NCBI GenBank assembly: GCA_034434895.1 | Contig: DAOTYI010000065.1 | Span: 1-27,239 of the forward strand | Origin: DAOTXL01 sp034434895 | GTDB taxonomy: Bacteria > Chloroflexota > Anaerolineae > JAAYZQ01 | Direction: 5' to 3' | Length of the DNA: 27,239 bases | Part shown: one piece after another, positions 7,393-16,171 of the stretch | How the letters are laid out: every line of letters starts with the position of its first letter | Position numbering within the stretch: the stretch's first letter is position 1 | Made by a program: the position numbers and the translations under genes | Notes under the pieces: model-generated | Databases searched by the model: none | Seen by the model: the letters and a program-made list of their open reading frames with translations, nothing else | Told to the model about the DNA's origin: nothing

Positions 7393-8301
7393 ATGCGCAA
7401 CAGGTTTGGAATTGCGTTCCTGGTGGCCCTGGGAGCCCTGCTCCTCATCGGCATCCTGGTCACACCGGTGGGTGCTCTGTTGGGCGGTCTCGTCTTATTC
7501 TCGGCGGCGGCCATTGCCCTGCTCGCTTCACATGTTCTGTTCGTCCGCCAGCGAACCACGTTGATTACCCGCTCCCGGCAACATGGGACCGTGCTCCGGA
7601 TCGTGCCTGGCCCCGCCACGGTCTTGCTCATGCCGCTCCGGGAAGAGGTCGAGCAGGTGATAGACACCACCTGTCGTCTGGAACAGGTCCACGTCAGGGA
7701 TATTTTGCAGGCCGATCTACAGCCGGCCATCCTGCCATTCACCGCTCATGTCCTGTACAAACCGGCCCCCCACCTCCTCTCGCCCCAGCAGTTGGGCGAG
7801 GTCCTGCCCGACCTGACCGGGAACCTGAGCGCAGCGATCCAGCGGTGGACCGACTATTACCTCCGTGCCCTGGTGGCCGACACCGACCTGACACACCGTC
7901 CCAACAGCGGCCGCGCCCGCCTCGAACGGCGGCTGGAACGGCTGCTGGCCGAGCGGCTGGCCCGCATCGGGGTTGCCATTCAGGGGGTCCAGTTGCTGGT
8001 CTGGCCGCCTGTCGGGCTGGAAGACACCCTGACCGCAGCCAGGCAGCAGCGGGTGCATCATGACCTCCAGGCTGAACGGCTGGCGGCCATCCTGCAAGCC
8101 CTGGCAGGACAATCGGAAGAGGCCCGCAGCCTGGCCCGGTTGGAGTTTGCCCGTGCCCTGGGGCAGAACGGCCAGGCGGGGGTGGGGTTCAACCTGGCTT
8201 CCCTGTTGAGCGCGGCCGGTCTGGAAATCGAAAAGGCACCGCCTCAATTCGTGCAGCCGCCTTTGTGGCCGGAACCGCTCTATTCCCCCCACCGCCGGTG
8301 A
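7393..8301 (+). CDS. Membrane protein with band-7/SPFH-like domain
   Basis: 302 residues from ATG 7393 with AGGAGG nine bases upstream. Two membrane helices lie near the N-terminus (about 6-27 and 29-50: FLVALGALLLIGILVTPVG, LGGLVLFSAAAIALLASHVL). After them a basic linker leads into a domain with PGPATVLLMPLREEVEQVID and a strand pattern like band-7/SPFH proteins (about 70-215). Helical, arginine-rich segments follow (GRARLERRLERLLAERLARIG, ARQQRVHHDLQAERLAAILQALAG), then a proline-rich tail. SPFH proteins scaffold membrane microdomains. The family call is by pattern and moderate. The gene is flanked by two perfect hairpins. Confidence 0.6.
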   Translation: MRNRFGIAFLVALGALLLIGILVTPVGALLGGLVLFSAAAIALLASHVLFVRQRTTLITRSRQHGTVLRIVPGPATVLLMPLREEVEQVIDTTCRLEQVHVRDILQADLQPAILPFTAHVLYKPAPHLLSPQQLGEVLPDLTGNLSAAIQRWTDYYLRALVADTDLTHRPNSGRARLERRLERLLAERLARIGVAIQGVQLLVWPPVGLEDTLTAARQQRVHHDLQAERLAAILQALAGQSEEARSLARLEFARALGQNGQAGVGFNLASLLSAAGLEIEKAPPQFVQPPLWPEPLYSPHRR

Positions 8302-8309
8302 CACAGAAT

Positions 8310-8341
8310 TTGTAGGACAACTGCTCGCAGTTGTCCTACAA
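8310..8341. repeat. Perfect 14-bp hairpin
   Basis: TTGTAGGACAACTG, loop CTCG, CAGTTGTCCTACAA. It lies nine bases after the band-7-like gene and just before the promoter of the amidohydrolase gene. It could end transcription (it is followed by TTATT rather than a clean T-run) or be a dispersed palindrome. Confidence 0.65.
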
Positions 8342-8344
8342 TTA

Positions 8345-8374
8345 TTGGACAGGTTGGAGGGGATATGCTAGAAT
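8345..8374 (+). promoter_or_regulatory. Promoter of the amidohydrolase gene
   Basis: TTGGAC and TAGAAT are 18 bases apart, and the -10 is extended (TGC immediately before it). The predicted start of transcription near 8381 leaves a leader of about 20 bases before ATG 8402. It follows a hairpin, consistent with an independent transcription unit. Confidence 0.6.
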
Positions 8375-8401
8375 AAGGGCAGGGCAATCTCTGGAAGCAA
8401 G

Positions 8402-10012
8402 ATGCAGGCCGATCTCATTCTGTACAATGCTCGCGTGTATACCCTGGATGCCGGCCATCCCCACGCTCAGGCCGTGGCGATGGCCGGCAACCGCATTCTG
8501 GCCGTGGGGGATGACGACGAGCTGCGGCCCTGCCTCCGCCCCGGCGGCCAGGCAGTGGACCTGGGCGGACGTTGCGTCATCCCCGGCCTGATTGACGCTC
8601 ATATCCACCTGGGCTGGTACAGCCTGGGCGTATATCAGCAGCAGGTGGACCTGGACAATGTGCCCAGTCGGGCCGAAGCTCTGGCCCGGGTGGCTCAGGC
8701 GGCGCAGCGAACCCCTCCTGGCCGCTGGCTCCAGGGCGGGGGTTGGAACAAGAATATCTGGCCGGAACAAACCTTTCCCACCGCTGCCGACCTGGATGCC
8801 GTCGCCCCCGATCACCCGGTCGCCCTCCAGGACAAGAGCCATCACGCCCTGTGGGTCAACAGCCGCGCCCTGGAACTGGCCGGAGTGACCGCCGCCACGG
8901 CGGACCCACCTGGCGGCGAGATCCTCCGCGACGAAGCGGGCCGACCCAGCGGCATCCTCCTGGAAGCAGCCGGGGAACTGGTGCGCCGGGCCATCCCGGA
9001 GCCGGACGTGGAGACGATGGCTGCTGCCCTGCGCCAGGGCATCGCCCGGGCGCTGAGTCTGGGGCTGACCGGCTGCCATGAGCCGGGCCATCCCACCGTG
9101 CTGGCCGCACTCCAGCTCCTCCGGGCACGGGGAGAGTTGAAGCTACGGATGCTGGTTCACCTCCCTGCCGATGGACTGGAGGCAGCGGCCAGGCTGGGCC
9201 TCCGTTCCGGCCTGGGGGACGAGTACCTGCGCCTCGGTGGGATCAAACTCTTTGCCGACGGCGCCCTGGGGCCGCAGACCGCCTCCCTATTAGCCCCCTA
9301 CGAAGGCACACCGGACAGGACCGGCATCCCCACCCTGACCGCCGACGAGTTGGGCGACCTGGTCTGCCGCGCCCACCGGTCCGGCCTGTCGGTCGCCGTT
9401 CACGCCATCGGCGATGCGGCCAACCGTGCCACTCTGGATGCCATTGAAAAGGGACGGCAGTTCCCCTCGGCGATTCGGCCCTCTCTTCCCGACCGGATCG
9501 AGCATGTCCAGCTCCTCCACCCTGACGACCTGCCCCGTCTGGCTCAGTTGGGGGTCGTGGCCTCCATGCAGCCGATCCACGCCACCTCGGACATGGAGAT
9601 GGCCGGGCGGCACTGGGGCCGCCGCTGCGAGCTGGCCTATGCCTGGCGGAGCCTGCTCCGCAGTGGTGCGACGCTGGCCTTCGGCTCCGACTGCCCGGTG
9701 GAGACGCTGGACCCGCTGGCCGGCATCCATGCCGCCGTCACCCGCCGCCGCGCCGACGGCCAGCCCGGCCCCGAAGGCTGGATCCCGGCGCAGCGGTTAA
9801 CCGTGGCCGAAGCGGTGCAGGCGTACACCCTGGGCGCAGCCTATGCCTCCGGTGAGGCGCACCTGAAAGGATCGCTCACCCCCGGCAAGCTGGCCGACCT
9901 GGTCGTTCTTTCGCGAGACATTTTCCAGATCGAGCCGATGGACATCCTGAACACCCACGTGGCCATGACGGTTTTTGACGGCCAGATTGTGGCCGGGCAG
10001 ATCGGTGCCTGA
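8402..10012 (+). CDS. YtcJ-type metal-dependent amidohydrolase
   Basis: 536 residues, the usual length for this family of amidohydrolase-superfamily exoenzymes (related to N-substituted formamide deformylase). The N-terminal beta sandwich and first metal motif read VIPGLIDAHIHLG (H67, H69). The barrel continues with GGWNKNIWPE, an IKLFADGALGPQTASL segment, VAVHAIGDAAN, RIEHVQLLHPDD and AFGSDCPVETLDP, the usual histidine and aspartate ligand positions. The C-terminal LTPGKLADLVVLSRDIF is typical of the closing sandwich. No signal peptide is seen, so it is cytosolic. It has its own promoter and no operonic partner. The substrate (an amide or carbamate) cannot be read from sequence. Confidence 0.9.
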   Translation: MQADLILYNARVYTLDAGHPHAQAVAMAGNRILAVGDDDELRPCLRPGGQAVDLGGRCVIPGLIDAHIHLGWYSLGVYQQQVDLDNVPSRAEALARVAQAAQRTPPGRWLQGGGWNKNIWPEQTFPTAADLDAVAPDHPVALQDKSHHALWVNSRALELAGVTAATADPPGGEILRDEAGRPSGILLEAAGELVRRAIPEPDVETMAAALRQGIARALSLGLTGCHEPGHPTVLAALQLLRARGELKLRMLVHLPADGLEAAARLGLRSGLGDEYLRLGGIKLFADGALGPQTASLLAPYEGTPDRTGIPTLTADELGDLVCRAHRSGLSVAVHAIGDAANRATLDAIEKGRQFPSAIRPSLPDRIEHVQLLHPDDLPRLAQLGVVASMQPIHATSDMEMAGRHWGRRCELAYAWRSLLRSGATLAFGSDCPVETLDPLAGIHAAVTRRRADGQPGPEGWIPAQRLTVAEAVQAYTLGAAYASGEAHLKGSLTPGKLADLVVLSRDIFQIEPMDILNTHVAMTVFDGQIVAGQIGA

Positions 10013-10015
10013 CTT

Positions 10016-10044
10016 TTTTCAAGCATTCAGCCTTGTGCTATACT
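10016..10044 (+). promoter_or_regulatory. Candidate promoter of the acyl-CoA carboxyltransferase gene
   Basis: An extended -10 TGCTATACT (hexamer 10039-10044) has only a weak TTTTCA 17 bases upstream. A leader of about 130 bases would follow before ATG 10181. Confidence 0.45.
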
Positions 10045-10083
10045 TATCCTACGACTTGCCCGGCGGTCAGGTCTGTGCTCCCT

Positions 10084-10124
10084 GGTGGTCTGTGACCACC
10101 GAGAGACGCGGGCCGCAGACCCGC
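10084..10124 (+). promoter_or_regulatory. Leader with two small stem-loops
   Basis: GGTGGTC-TGT-GACCACC (10084-10100) is followed by GCGGG...CCCGC (10108-10124). Both lie in the predicted 5' leader of the carboxyltransferase mRNA. No known riboswitch class is recognised, and function is unproven. Confidence 0.35.
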
Positions 10125-10180
10125 ATTGAGCAACGTTGACCGAGACTGCCGGGGAGCCGATGTGGACAAAGGAGAGCAGA

Positions 10181-11731
10181 ATGGTTCTCGACCCCAAGAT
10201 CCAAAAATTGCGCGACCTGCGTGCCCAGGCCCAACTGGGTGGCGGGCAGGAGCGGATTGACCGCCAACATGCCCAGGGCAAGCTCACCGCCCGCGAACGG
10301 ATCCTCAAGCTGCTGGACCCCGGCACCTTCCGCGAACTGGACCAGTTCGTGACCCATCGCACCGTTGGCTTTGGCATTGAAGAGCAAAAGTATCTGGGTG
10401 ACAGTGTAGTCACCGGCTGGGGCCAGATTGACGGGCGTCTGGTCTATGTCTTCAGTCAGGATTTTACGGTCTTTGGTGGCTCGTTAGGCGAGGTCCATGC
10501 CGAGAAGGTGTGCAAAATCATGGACCTGGCCATGAAGAACGGCGCGCCGGTCATCGGCCTGAACGATTCGGGCGGGGCGCGTATCCAGGAGGGGGTGGTC
10601 AGCCTGGCGGCCTATGCCTATGTCTTTTTGCGCAACGTGCTGGCTTCGGGCGTCATCCCCCAGATCAGCGCCATCATGGGGCCGTGCGCCGGCGGGGCCG
10701 TCTATTCTCCGGCCATGACCGACTTTATCCTGATGGTCAAAAATACCAGTTTCATGCACATCACCGGCCCGGATGTCATCAAAGCGGTGACGCGGGAGGA
10801 GGTCACCTCCGAAGAGCTGGGCGGCGCGATGGTCCACAATGCCAAAAGCGGCGTGGCTCACTTTGCTGCCGAGGATGAAGAAGACTGCATCTATCAGATC
10901 CGCAAGCTGCTGAGCTACCTGCCGCAGAACAATATGGAAGACCCCCCCTTTGTGCCCGGCGGAGACCCGGCCGATCGCATGGATGAGGCGCTGGACAGCC
11001 TGGTGCCCGATAACCCCAACAAGCCCTATGACATGAAGGAGGTCATCCGCCGGGTGGTGGACGACGGCGATTTTTTCGAAGTGCAGGAGCACTGGGCGCA
11101 AAATATCCTGGTCGGCTTTGCCCGGCTGGGTGGCTTTTCGGTGGGGATTGTCGCCCAGCAGCCGATGGTCCTGGCCGGAGTGTTGGACATTGATTCCAGC
11201 GTCAAAGCGGCCCGTTTTGTGCGCTTTTGCGACTGTTTCAACATCCCGATCATCACCTTTGAGGATGTGCCCGGCTTTTTGCCGGGTGTGGCTCAGGAAC
11301 ATGGCGGCATCATCCGCAACGGAGCCAAGCTGCTCTATGCCTATTGCGAGGCGACGGTACCCAAGGTGACGATCATCACCCGTAAAGCTTATGGCGGAGC
11401 CTATGACGTGATGAGTTCCAAACATATCCGGGGGGACATCAGTTACGCCTGGCCGACAGCCGAAATCGCGGTGATGGGGCCGGAAGGGGCGGTGAACATC
11501 ATCTTTCGCAAGCAGATTGCCGCAGCCGCCGACCCGGAAGCTGAACGGGCACGGCTGGTGCAGGAGTACCGCGACACCTTTGCCAACCCCTACGTGGCGG
11601 CGGCGCGGGGCTACATTGATGACGTGATCGAGCCGCACGAAACCCGGCCGCGGCTCGTCGAAGCGCTGCAGATGTTGCAGAACAAGCGGGATACCAACCC
11701 GCCCAAAAAGCATGGCAATATCCCGTTGTGA
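10181..11731 (+). CDS. Acyl-CoA carboxyltransferase, 12S/PccB/MmdA type
   Basis: 516 residues, the normal length for propionyl-CoA carboxylase beta, methylmalonyl-CoA decarboxylase alpha and transcarboxylase 12S subunits. It transfers a carboxyl group between biotin and propionyl-CoA/methylmalonyl-CoA in the cytosol. ATG 10181 is preferred because AAAGGAG lies seven bases upstream; earlier in-frame starts add residues with no family match. Crotonase-fold signatures include GGSLGEVHAEK, LNDSGGARIQEGV, GPCAGGAVYSPAMTDF and, in the C-terminal half, FEDVPGFLPG and RKAYGGAYDVM. The aspartate in the last motif (D409) is the position reported to favour propionyl-CoA over acetyl-CoA in actinobacterial carboxylases. 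There is no biotin carboxylase nearby, which together with the 5S-like and 1.3S-like genes downstream points to a transcarboxylase. Confidence 0.93.
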   Translation: MVLDPKIQKLRDLRAQAQLGGGQERIDRQHAQGKLTARERILKLLDPGTFRELDQFVTHRTVGFGIEEQKYLGDSVVTGWGQIDGRLVYVFSQDFTVFGGSLGEVHAEKVCKIMDLAMKNGAPVIGLNDSGGARIQEGVVSLAAYAYVFLRNVLASGVIPQISAIMGPCAGGAVYSPAMTDFILMVKNTSFMHITGPDVIKAVTREEVTSEELGGAMVHNAKSGVAHFAAEDEEDCIYQIRKLLSYLPQNNMEDPPFVPGGDPADRMDEALDSLVPDNPNKPYDMKEVIRRVVDDGDFFEVQEHWAQNILVGFARLGGFSVGIVAQQPMVLAGVLDIDSSVKAARFVRFCDCFNIPIITFEDVPGFLPGVAQEHGGIIRNGAKLLYAYCEATVPKVTIITRKAYGGAYDVMSSKHIRGDISYAWPTAEIAVMGPEGAVNIIFRKQIAAAADPEAERARLVQEYRDTFANPYVAAARGYIDDVIEPHETRPRLVEALQMLQNKRDTNPPKKHGNIPL

Positions 11732-11808
11732 CGGTGTAAGTTGCAGGCGACAGGGGTCTGGGAACAATAGACGGGTAACGGACAGGCGGACAGGTGGAGA
11801 GAGCACGG

Positions 11809-14037
11809 ATGAGATATACGGTGCTGGAAGCCAAAGGGAATATCCCGATCATCGGCGAGGAGCGCGGGCCGGTCTATGAGCTTACTCCCAAACCGGTAAC
11901 GGTCGGCGTCTATCCTCCTCCGCCGAAACCGGATGCCTCTGAATCCACTCGCCTGCTCAGCGATCTATCGGAGATTGTCAGCCTGATCCAGAGAGATGTA
12001 GAAGAGCAGCACATTCGAGTTTGCTCCTTCGGTCAGGCCTACATCCGCTGGCGCGATCTGAACCAGGCTAGAATTCAAGATGGGAAGGGGTTGTTCCTGC
12101 TCGAAACCCTGTACGCCTTCCTGGCTAACCTGCTCCTGGCAAGAATCTGCCAGGCCATGGGCCTGCGGCTTCTGGATCAGAGTCCACCAGATTGGAAACA
12201 GATACAATCTGCTATATCGGCCCTGGCCGGGGCATGGATCGATTTTCCCGTCGCCGAATGTTATTCCTGGTATGTGCCGGGACGAGAGCTTCTGAGCCTG
12301 ATCCTCAACCGATTGGAGGCCTACGACCTCAGTCGTGTGGATCGGGACATCCTGGGCAGGCTGTACGAACGGTGCGTGCCTCCGGTGGAACGCAGACGGC
12401 TGGGATTGTTCACCACTCCTGAGGTGGTCGTGGACTGCATCCTGGAGGCTGTGGGTTACACCTCCGAGGAGCCTATTGAGGGCAAAACGCTGCTTGATCC
12501 GGCCTGTGGGTCTGGCGCGTTTCTGGTACGGGCAGTGCGTCGCCTGGTGACGCGATGTCAACGCCTGGAATATACGGCCGTAGACACTCTTCATCAGGTC
12601 CACCGCTCTCTTTTCGGGATAGACATTGTGCCCTTTGCCGTCTATCTGGCCCGGTTGAATGTTCTGGCTCAGATCATTGACCTGATACAGGAGGTCAGAC
12701 AGGACAATCCCTCCTATCAATTCCAGGGGCCAGGGCTCTTTGTGGCCGATGCCCTGGACATGCGTGGACCATCGCTGTCTGATTTACTTCGCTCTGGTCG
12801 GAACGGGGTTGGAGCGCAGGAGATCAAATACCGTCAGGGTCGTTTCGCCGGGGGGCTTGATTTTGTGGTCGGCAATCCACCCTATGGCAAAGCCAGCCAC
12901 CTGGGGAGAGACCAACTGGCCTACTTTGCTCCTTCCGTGTACGGGCATCCCAACTACTACGGACTGTTCCTGCAATTAGGTATTGATCTGCTGGCAGAGG
13001 GGGGTAGGTTGGGCTACATCGTGCCCTCGTCTATGACCTCGGGTCTGTATTTCAAGAACCTGCGGGAGTACATCGTCTCCCGCACAGCCATCCGTAGTGT
13101 GGTCAATGTCTTTCCCCGCAAGAAGGTTTTTGACGATGTACTGCAGGGGGTGATGATCCTGGCCCTGGAACGCTACCCGGCAGGAGGGAAGCCGGCGGCT
13201 CCCAACACGACCATCAGCGAAGCATATTCCCTGGCTGAGTTATCTGATCAGCCTCGACGAAAGACCTCCGTGCCGACCGATCGCATTCTCCTGAGAAAGA
13301 ATGGCCAACTGTACTTCATCTTCAAAGCGGATGGCAGAGCCCATGACCTCATCGCTCGTTTCTTTGCCCAGGGTTATGCTCTGTCCAGCCCACAGATCGG
13401 CTACAAAACCAGGACCGGTCCCATTGTTTGGAACCGGGTGAAGGATTCCCTGCGGGATTCGCCGGCCGCTCGGTGTCTGCCCCTTATCTGGAGCAACAAT
13501 GTATCCCGCTACGGCTTTGCTTTTGAAGGCAACCGCTTCGGCAGGCAGGCCTGGGCTCTGCGAGGCCCCAAGACTGAATCATTCAAGATCTCCCAACCCG
13601 TCATCCTGGTGCAGCGTACCACGGCCAGGGAACAACCGCGTCGGCTGGTGGCGGCCTATCCGACGGCTTTCTTCGCTGCCCATCCCGAATTCTTCGTGGA
13701 GAACCATCTGAATGTCGTGGCTCCGGTGAGAGGCAACAGCGAGGTTGTGCCAGAGTATGTCCTGGCCTTGCTGAACTCAACGTTGTATGATTTCGTATTT
13801 CGATGTCTCAACGGTAACACCCAGGTCTCAGCCAGCGAGTTGGACACTTTTCCGGTGGTATTGACTGCCGGGCAAAGTCTCTTCATCGAAAAGGTACAGA
13901 AGATAGAGGGGGCCCAAACCACCGACGCACGAGCCCAGGTCGAATCGGAAATTGACCAGATGGTGTTTGACCTCTTTGGCCTGACGCAATCTGAGCGAGA
14001 TTTTGTGCTGAGCCACTATCCAGGACAACAGACATGA
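11809..14037 (+). CDS. N6-adenine DNA methyltransferase of a type II R-M system
   Basis: 742 residues from ATG 11809, which has GGAGA eight bases upstream (a GTG five codons earlier is possible). It should methylate adenine in the target of the neighbouring endonuclease. The N-terminal ~200 residues are helical. The catalytic domain has motif I DPACGSGAF (D230) and motif IV NPPYG (N356), typical of gamma/Eco57I-like and BsuBI-type enzymes, and VPSSMTSGLYFKNLREYIV in between motifs and the C-terminal target-recognition region. It overlaps the next start by ATGA, so the two are coupled. Three 60-base lines counted by hand in the pair give about 48-58% GC against 60-65% in nearby metabolic genes, consistent with transfer. 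Confidence 0.9.
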   Translation: MRYTVLEAKGNIPIIGEERGPVYELTPKPVTVGVYPPPPKPDASESTRLLSDLSEIVSLIQRDVEEQHIRVCSFGQAYIRWRDLNQARIQDGKGLFLLETLYAFLANLLLARICQAMGLRLLDQSPPDWKQIQSAISALAGAWIDFPVAECYSWYVPGRELLSLILNRLEAYDLSRVDRDILGRLYERCVPPVERRRLGLFTTPEVVVDCILEAVGYTSEEPIEGKTLLDPACGSGAFLVRAVRRLVTRCQRLEYTAVDTLHQVHRSLFGIDIVPFAVYLARLNVLAQIIDLIQEVRQDNPSYQFQGPGLFVADALDMRGPSLSDLLRSGRNGVGAQEIKYRQGRFAGGLDFVVGNPPYGKASHLGRDQLAYFAPSVYGHPNYYGLFLQLGIDLLAEGGRLGYIVPSSMTSGLYFKNLREYIVSRTAIRSVVNVFPRKKVFDDVLQGVMILALERYPAGGKPAAPNTTISEAYSLAELSDQPRRKTSVPTDRILLRKNGQLYFIFKADGRAHDLIARFFAQGYALSSPQIGYKTRTGPIVWNRVKDSLRDSPAARCLPLIWSNNVSRYGFAFEGNRFGRQAWALRGPKTESFKISQPVILVQRTTAREQPRRLVAAYPTAFFAAHPEFFVENHLNVVAPVRGNSEVVPEYVLALLNSTLYDFVFRCLNGNTQVSASELDTFPVVLTAGQSLFIEKVQKIEGAQTTDARAQVESEIDQMVFDLFGLTQSERDFVLSHYPGQQT

Positions 14038-14975
14038 TCCCAGACTCGGACACGGCCTTGCAACGGATCCAACAATTCCTGCAAGTCATCGGCTTTCCAG
14101 AACGACGTAACACACGCCAGACGGCAGTGTGTATCTATGCACTGTTGAACACTGCTCCAAGATCCGGTCTGGTCATGGGCAAGAAATGCCTCAACGAGGG
14201 GGCTCGCATTCACGACATCCTGGAGTTTGCCCGTCAGGACCTGGGCATCTCGGTGGCCGAGAACACACGGGAGACCTATCGCAAGCATTCCCTCAAGCCC
14301 CTCCTGGCTCATTTTCTCATAACCCGACACTCAACCGCTGTCAACGACCCTAACACGCACTACGTTCTCAACCGCTCATTCGAGGAGGCACTTTGCCAGG
14401 CACTCCAAGAACCGGATGAGGAAGCGAGAAACGCTATTGCCAGTCGTTGGGCAAAGGTCTTCGGAAGAGAGCTCTCCATCCCGGCGCCGGGAGCCGTCAG
14501 CGCGGTGACAGTGAGGGTGAATGACCAGGTGATCATTCTGAGTCCTGGCCGACATAACCGGTTGATCCGTGATATCATCCAGGAGTTTGCCCCAGGCTTC
14601 ATTGACCAGCCCCGCGTTCTGTGCGTGAGCGACGCGGCACATAAGCTGCGGTATGTAAGCGAGAAAGTCAAAGAACTTAACCTGGTCGTCGGCGAACACG
14701 AAAAGCTGCCCGATGTGCTGTTGTACTCTGCGTCACGAAATATCGTTTATGTGGTCGAGGCCGTGACCAGAGCTGGCCCCATAGACGAAGCACGTATCAC
14801 TGACATCGAACAGACCTTGCTGGCCGGTCGGAAACCGGGGTTTGGCCTGGAGTATTTCACGGCCTTCCCCGACCGGGGCACTTTCCGCCGCTTTGTGGAG
14901 GATATCGCCTGGGGAACGCAAGTCTGGTTGGCTGCTGAGCCGTTTGGGCTTATTCTTTTCCGCATATACCGTTAG
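14034..14975 (+). CDS. BsuBI/PstI-family type II restriction endonuclease
   Basis: 313 residues. The C-terminal half matches the BsuBI/PstI endonuclease family: LSPGRHNRLIRDIIQEFAPGF (169-189), KLPDVLLY (224-231), VVEAVTRAGPI (240-250), FTAFPDRGTFRRF (275-287) and IAWGTQVWLA (291-300). The D of LPDV and the E of VEAV are the expected PD-(D/E)XK-type active-site acids. The N-terminal ~150 residues match the helical helper domain of the family. Characterised members cut CTGCAG. The same target is plausible here but is not shown, and that hexamer does occur in the window (821, 11666, 13141, 19609, 22496), where it would be protected by the methylase. Confidence 0.92.
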   Translation: MIPDSDTALQRIQQFLQVIGFPERRNTRQTAVCIYALLNTAPRSGLVMGKKCLNEGARIHDILEFARQDLGISVAENTRETYRKHSLKPLLAHFLITRHSTAVNDPNTHYVLNRSFEEALCQALQEPDEEARNAIASRWAKVFGRELSIPAPGAVSAVTVRVNDQVIILSPGRHNRLIRDIIQEFAPGFIDQPRVLCVSDAAHKLRYVSEKVKELNLVVGEHEKLPDVLLYSASRNIVYVVEAVTRAGPIDEARITDIEQTLLAGRKPGFGLEYFTAFPDRGTFRRFVEDIAWGTQVWLAAEPFGLILFRIYR

Positions 14976-14989
14976 CAGGAGAAGAGGAG

Positions 14990-15310
14990 ATGTCACCCAA
15001 AGTCCAATCCATCGCCGAAGCGGCCAGGGGGCTGACCCGGCCCTTCACCCACACCGTCCTGGGGCAGGTGGATGAATACTGCGCCTACCTCAGCCGCTTC
15101 CTGGGCAGTTACAAGTTCCACGAGCACACCAAAGACGAGATGTACCTGGTCCTGGAGGGGGAGATCTGGATTGATTACGACAATGGCCCCAGCATCCCGG
15201 TGCGCCAGGGGGAGGCGCTGGTGGTCAAGGCCGGCGAACGCCACCGCTCCCGCGCCGAGGAGGAGGCGCTGGTCCTGCTGTTCAAAGCGGCCCACCTGTT
15301 TGCCGAGTAG
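14990..15310 (+). CDS. Small cupin-domain protein
   Basis: 106 residues from ATG 14990 with AGAGGAG just upstream, 14 bases after the endonuclease stop. A single cupin barrel has motif 1 around YKFHEHTKDEMYLVLEGE (two H and E metal ligands) and motif 2 around VRQGEALVVKAGERHRS. A bound metal and a small-molecule role (mannose-6-phosphate isomerase-like or sensor) are typical of the family, but the ligand cannot be inferred. It is followed by a stem-loop. Its link to the R-M pair may be only positional. Confidence 0.85.
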   Translation: MSPKVQSIAEAARGLTRPFTHTVLGQVDEYCAYLSRFLGSYKFHEHTKDEMYLVLEGEIWIDYDNGPSIPVRQGEALVVKAGERHRSRAEEEALVLLFKAAHLFAE

Positions 15311-15344
15311 GGGCAGGTCTGCTGCTGACCTGTCAGCCTGCCCC
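15310..15344 (+). terminator. Stem-loop after the cupin gene
   Basis: GGGGCAGG pairs with CCTGCCCC, with an inner AGGTC/GACCT. There is no T-run, so it may slow or end transcription, or only stabilise the mRNA end. Confidence 0.4.
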
Positions 15345-15381
15345 TGGCCCTCTACCCTGGTCATCCGAGGGAGCAGAGAAC

Positions 15382-15729
15382 ATGCTGGTACGCAAGGGGG
15401 ATGCAGAAAAACGACGGCAGCGACTGGAACAAGAGCTCGCTCGAATGGTGCCTCTGCTGAAAGCCCGCGGTGTCCAACGAGTGATCCTCTTTGGCTCGCT
15501 GGCGTGTGAGGAGGCGACGTGGCCGGGGGACATTGACCTTATCATCGTGGTGGAGACCCCGCAGCGGTTCCTTGACCGCCTGGAGGAGATGTATCGCCTG
15601 TTGGATTGCCCGGTAGCGATGGATCTGCTGGTCTATACGCCGGAAGAGTTTGAACAGATGTGTCATACCAATCCCATGCTCAAGAGAGCGGTGCGGGAAG
15701 GAAGGGAGTTGTATGCGACCGATATCTGA
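15382..15729 (+). CDS. MNT-type minimal nucleotidyltransferase
   Basis: 115 residues. The nucleotidyltransferase signature is complete: FGSLA (G38, S39) followed by DIDLIIVV with metal-binding D50 and D52. In MNT/HEPN pairs this partner acts as the antitoxin, by adenylylating the HEPN toxin in the MntA-HepT example. ATG 15382 has GGGAG upstream. Its last 17 bases overlap the start of the HEPN gene, so the two are coupled. The family is firm; the toxin-antitoxin role is established for relatives and inferred here. Confidence 0.9.
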   Translation: MLVRKGDAEKRRQRLEQELARMVPLLKARGVQRVILFGSLACEEATWPGDIDLIIVVETPQRFLDRLEEMYRLLDCPVAMDLLVYTPEEFEQMCHTNPMLKRAVREGRELYATDI

Positions 15730-16135
15730 GCAAGAAGGACAGCGCTGGCTTCGACAGGCCATCCGAGACCTTGACGATGCACGATATGCCTTCGCCGGCC
15801 AACGCTATAACCTGACCTGTTTCCTGGCTCAACAGGCAGCCGAGAAGGCGCTGAAGGGTTATCTCTATGCGCAAGGGGCAGAGATGGTTTGGGGGCACTC
15901 GGTGCAGGAGCTGTGTACGGATGCCGGTACGATGGACGAGGCATTTGCAGCTCTGGGACGGGAAGTGGCCCCCCTGGATCAATACTACATCCCAACCCGC
16001 TATCCGAACAGTCTGCCTGGTGGCCTTCCCTCTGAAGCGTACAATGCCACCGATGGGGAGCGAGCCCTGAGCCTGGCTCAGCAGGTGCTGGATTTCATCC
16101 AGGAACGGCTGCTGAGCGCCGGTGAGGAAGGATAG
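15713..16135 (+). CDS. HEPN-domain protein, partner of the MNT protein
   Basis: 140 residues from ATG 15713, with AAGGAAGGG upstream inside the MNT gene. The HEPN helical bundle is clear: WLRQAIRDLDDARYAFAG, YNLTCFLAQQAAEKALKGYL and YYIPTRYPNS are family hallmarks. The RxxxxH nuclease motif of toxic HEPN proteins is not evident: the histidine of GHSVQEL (H62) is present but no arginine lies four to six residues before it (EMVWGH). This copy may therefore be non-catalytic, or belong to the larger group of HEPN proteins without RNase activity. Confidence 0.88.
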   Translation: MRPISEQEGQRWLRQAIRDLDDARYAFAGQRYNLTCFLAQQAAEKALKGYLYAQGAEMVWGHSVQELCTDAGTMDEAFAALGREVAPLDQYYIPTRYPNSLPGGLPSEAYNATDGERALSLAQQVLDFIQERLLSAGEEG

Positions 16136-16171
16136 GCCTCTTGATTTCTATCCCTGGAGGAGATGCTGTTC

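Noticed and set aside
7305..8063. 252-codon frame overlapping the band-7-like gene
   Set aside because: Composition is Arg/Pro/Gly-rich, an out-of-frame reading of the gene at 7393, which has a strong ribosome site.
10084..10124. Cobalamin riboswitch upstream of the carboxyltransferase
   Set aside because: No B12-box-like sequence or long conserved fold is seen; only two short hairpins are present.
10484..13146. Avoidance of CTGCAG as evidence for the endonuclease target
   Set aside because: At least five CTGCAG sites occur in the window, including one inside the methylase gene; in a methylating host this neither supports nor excludes the target.
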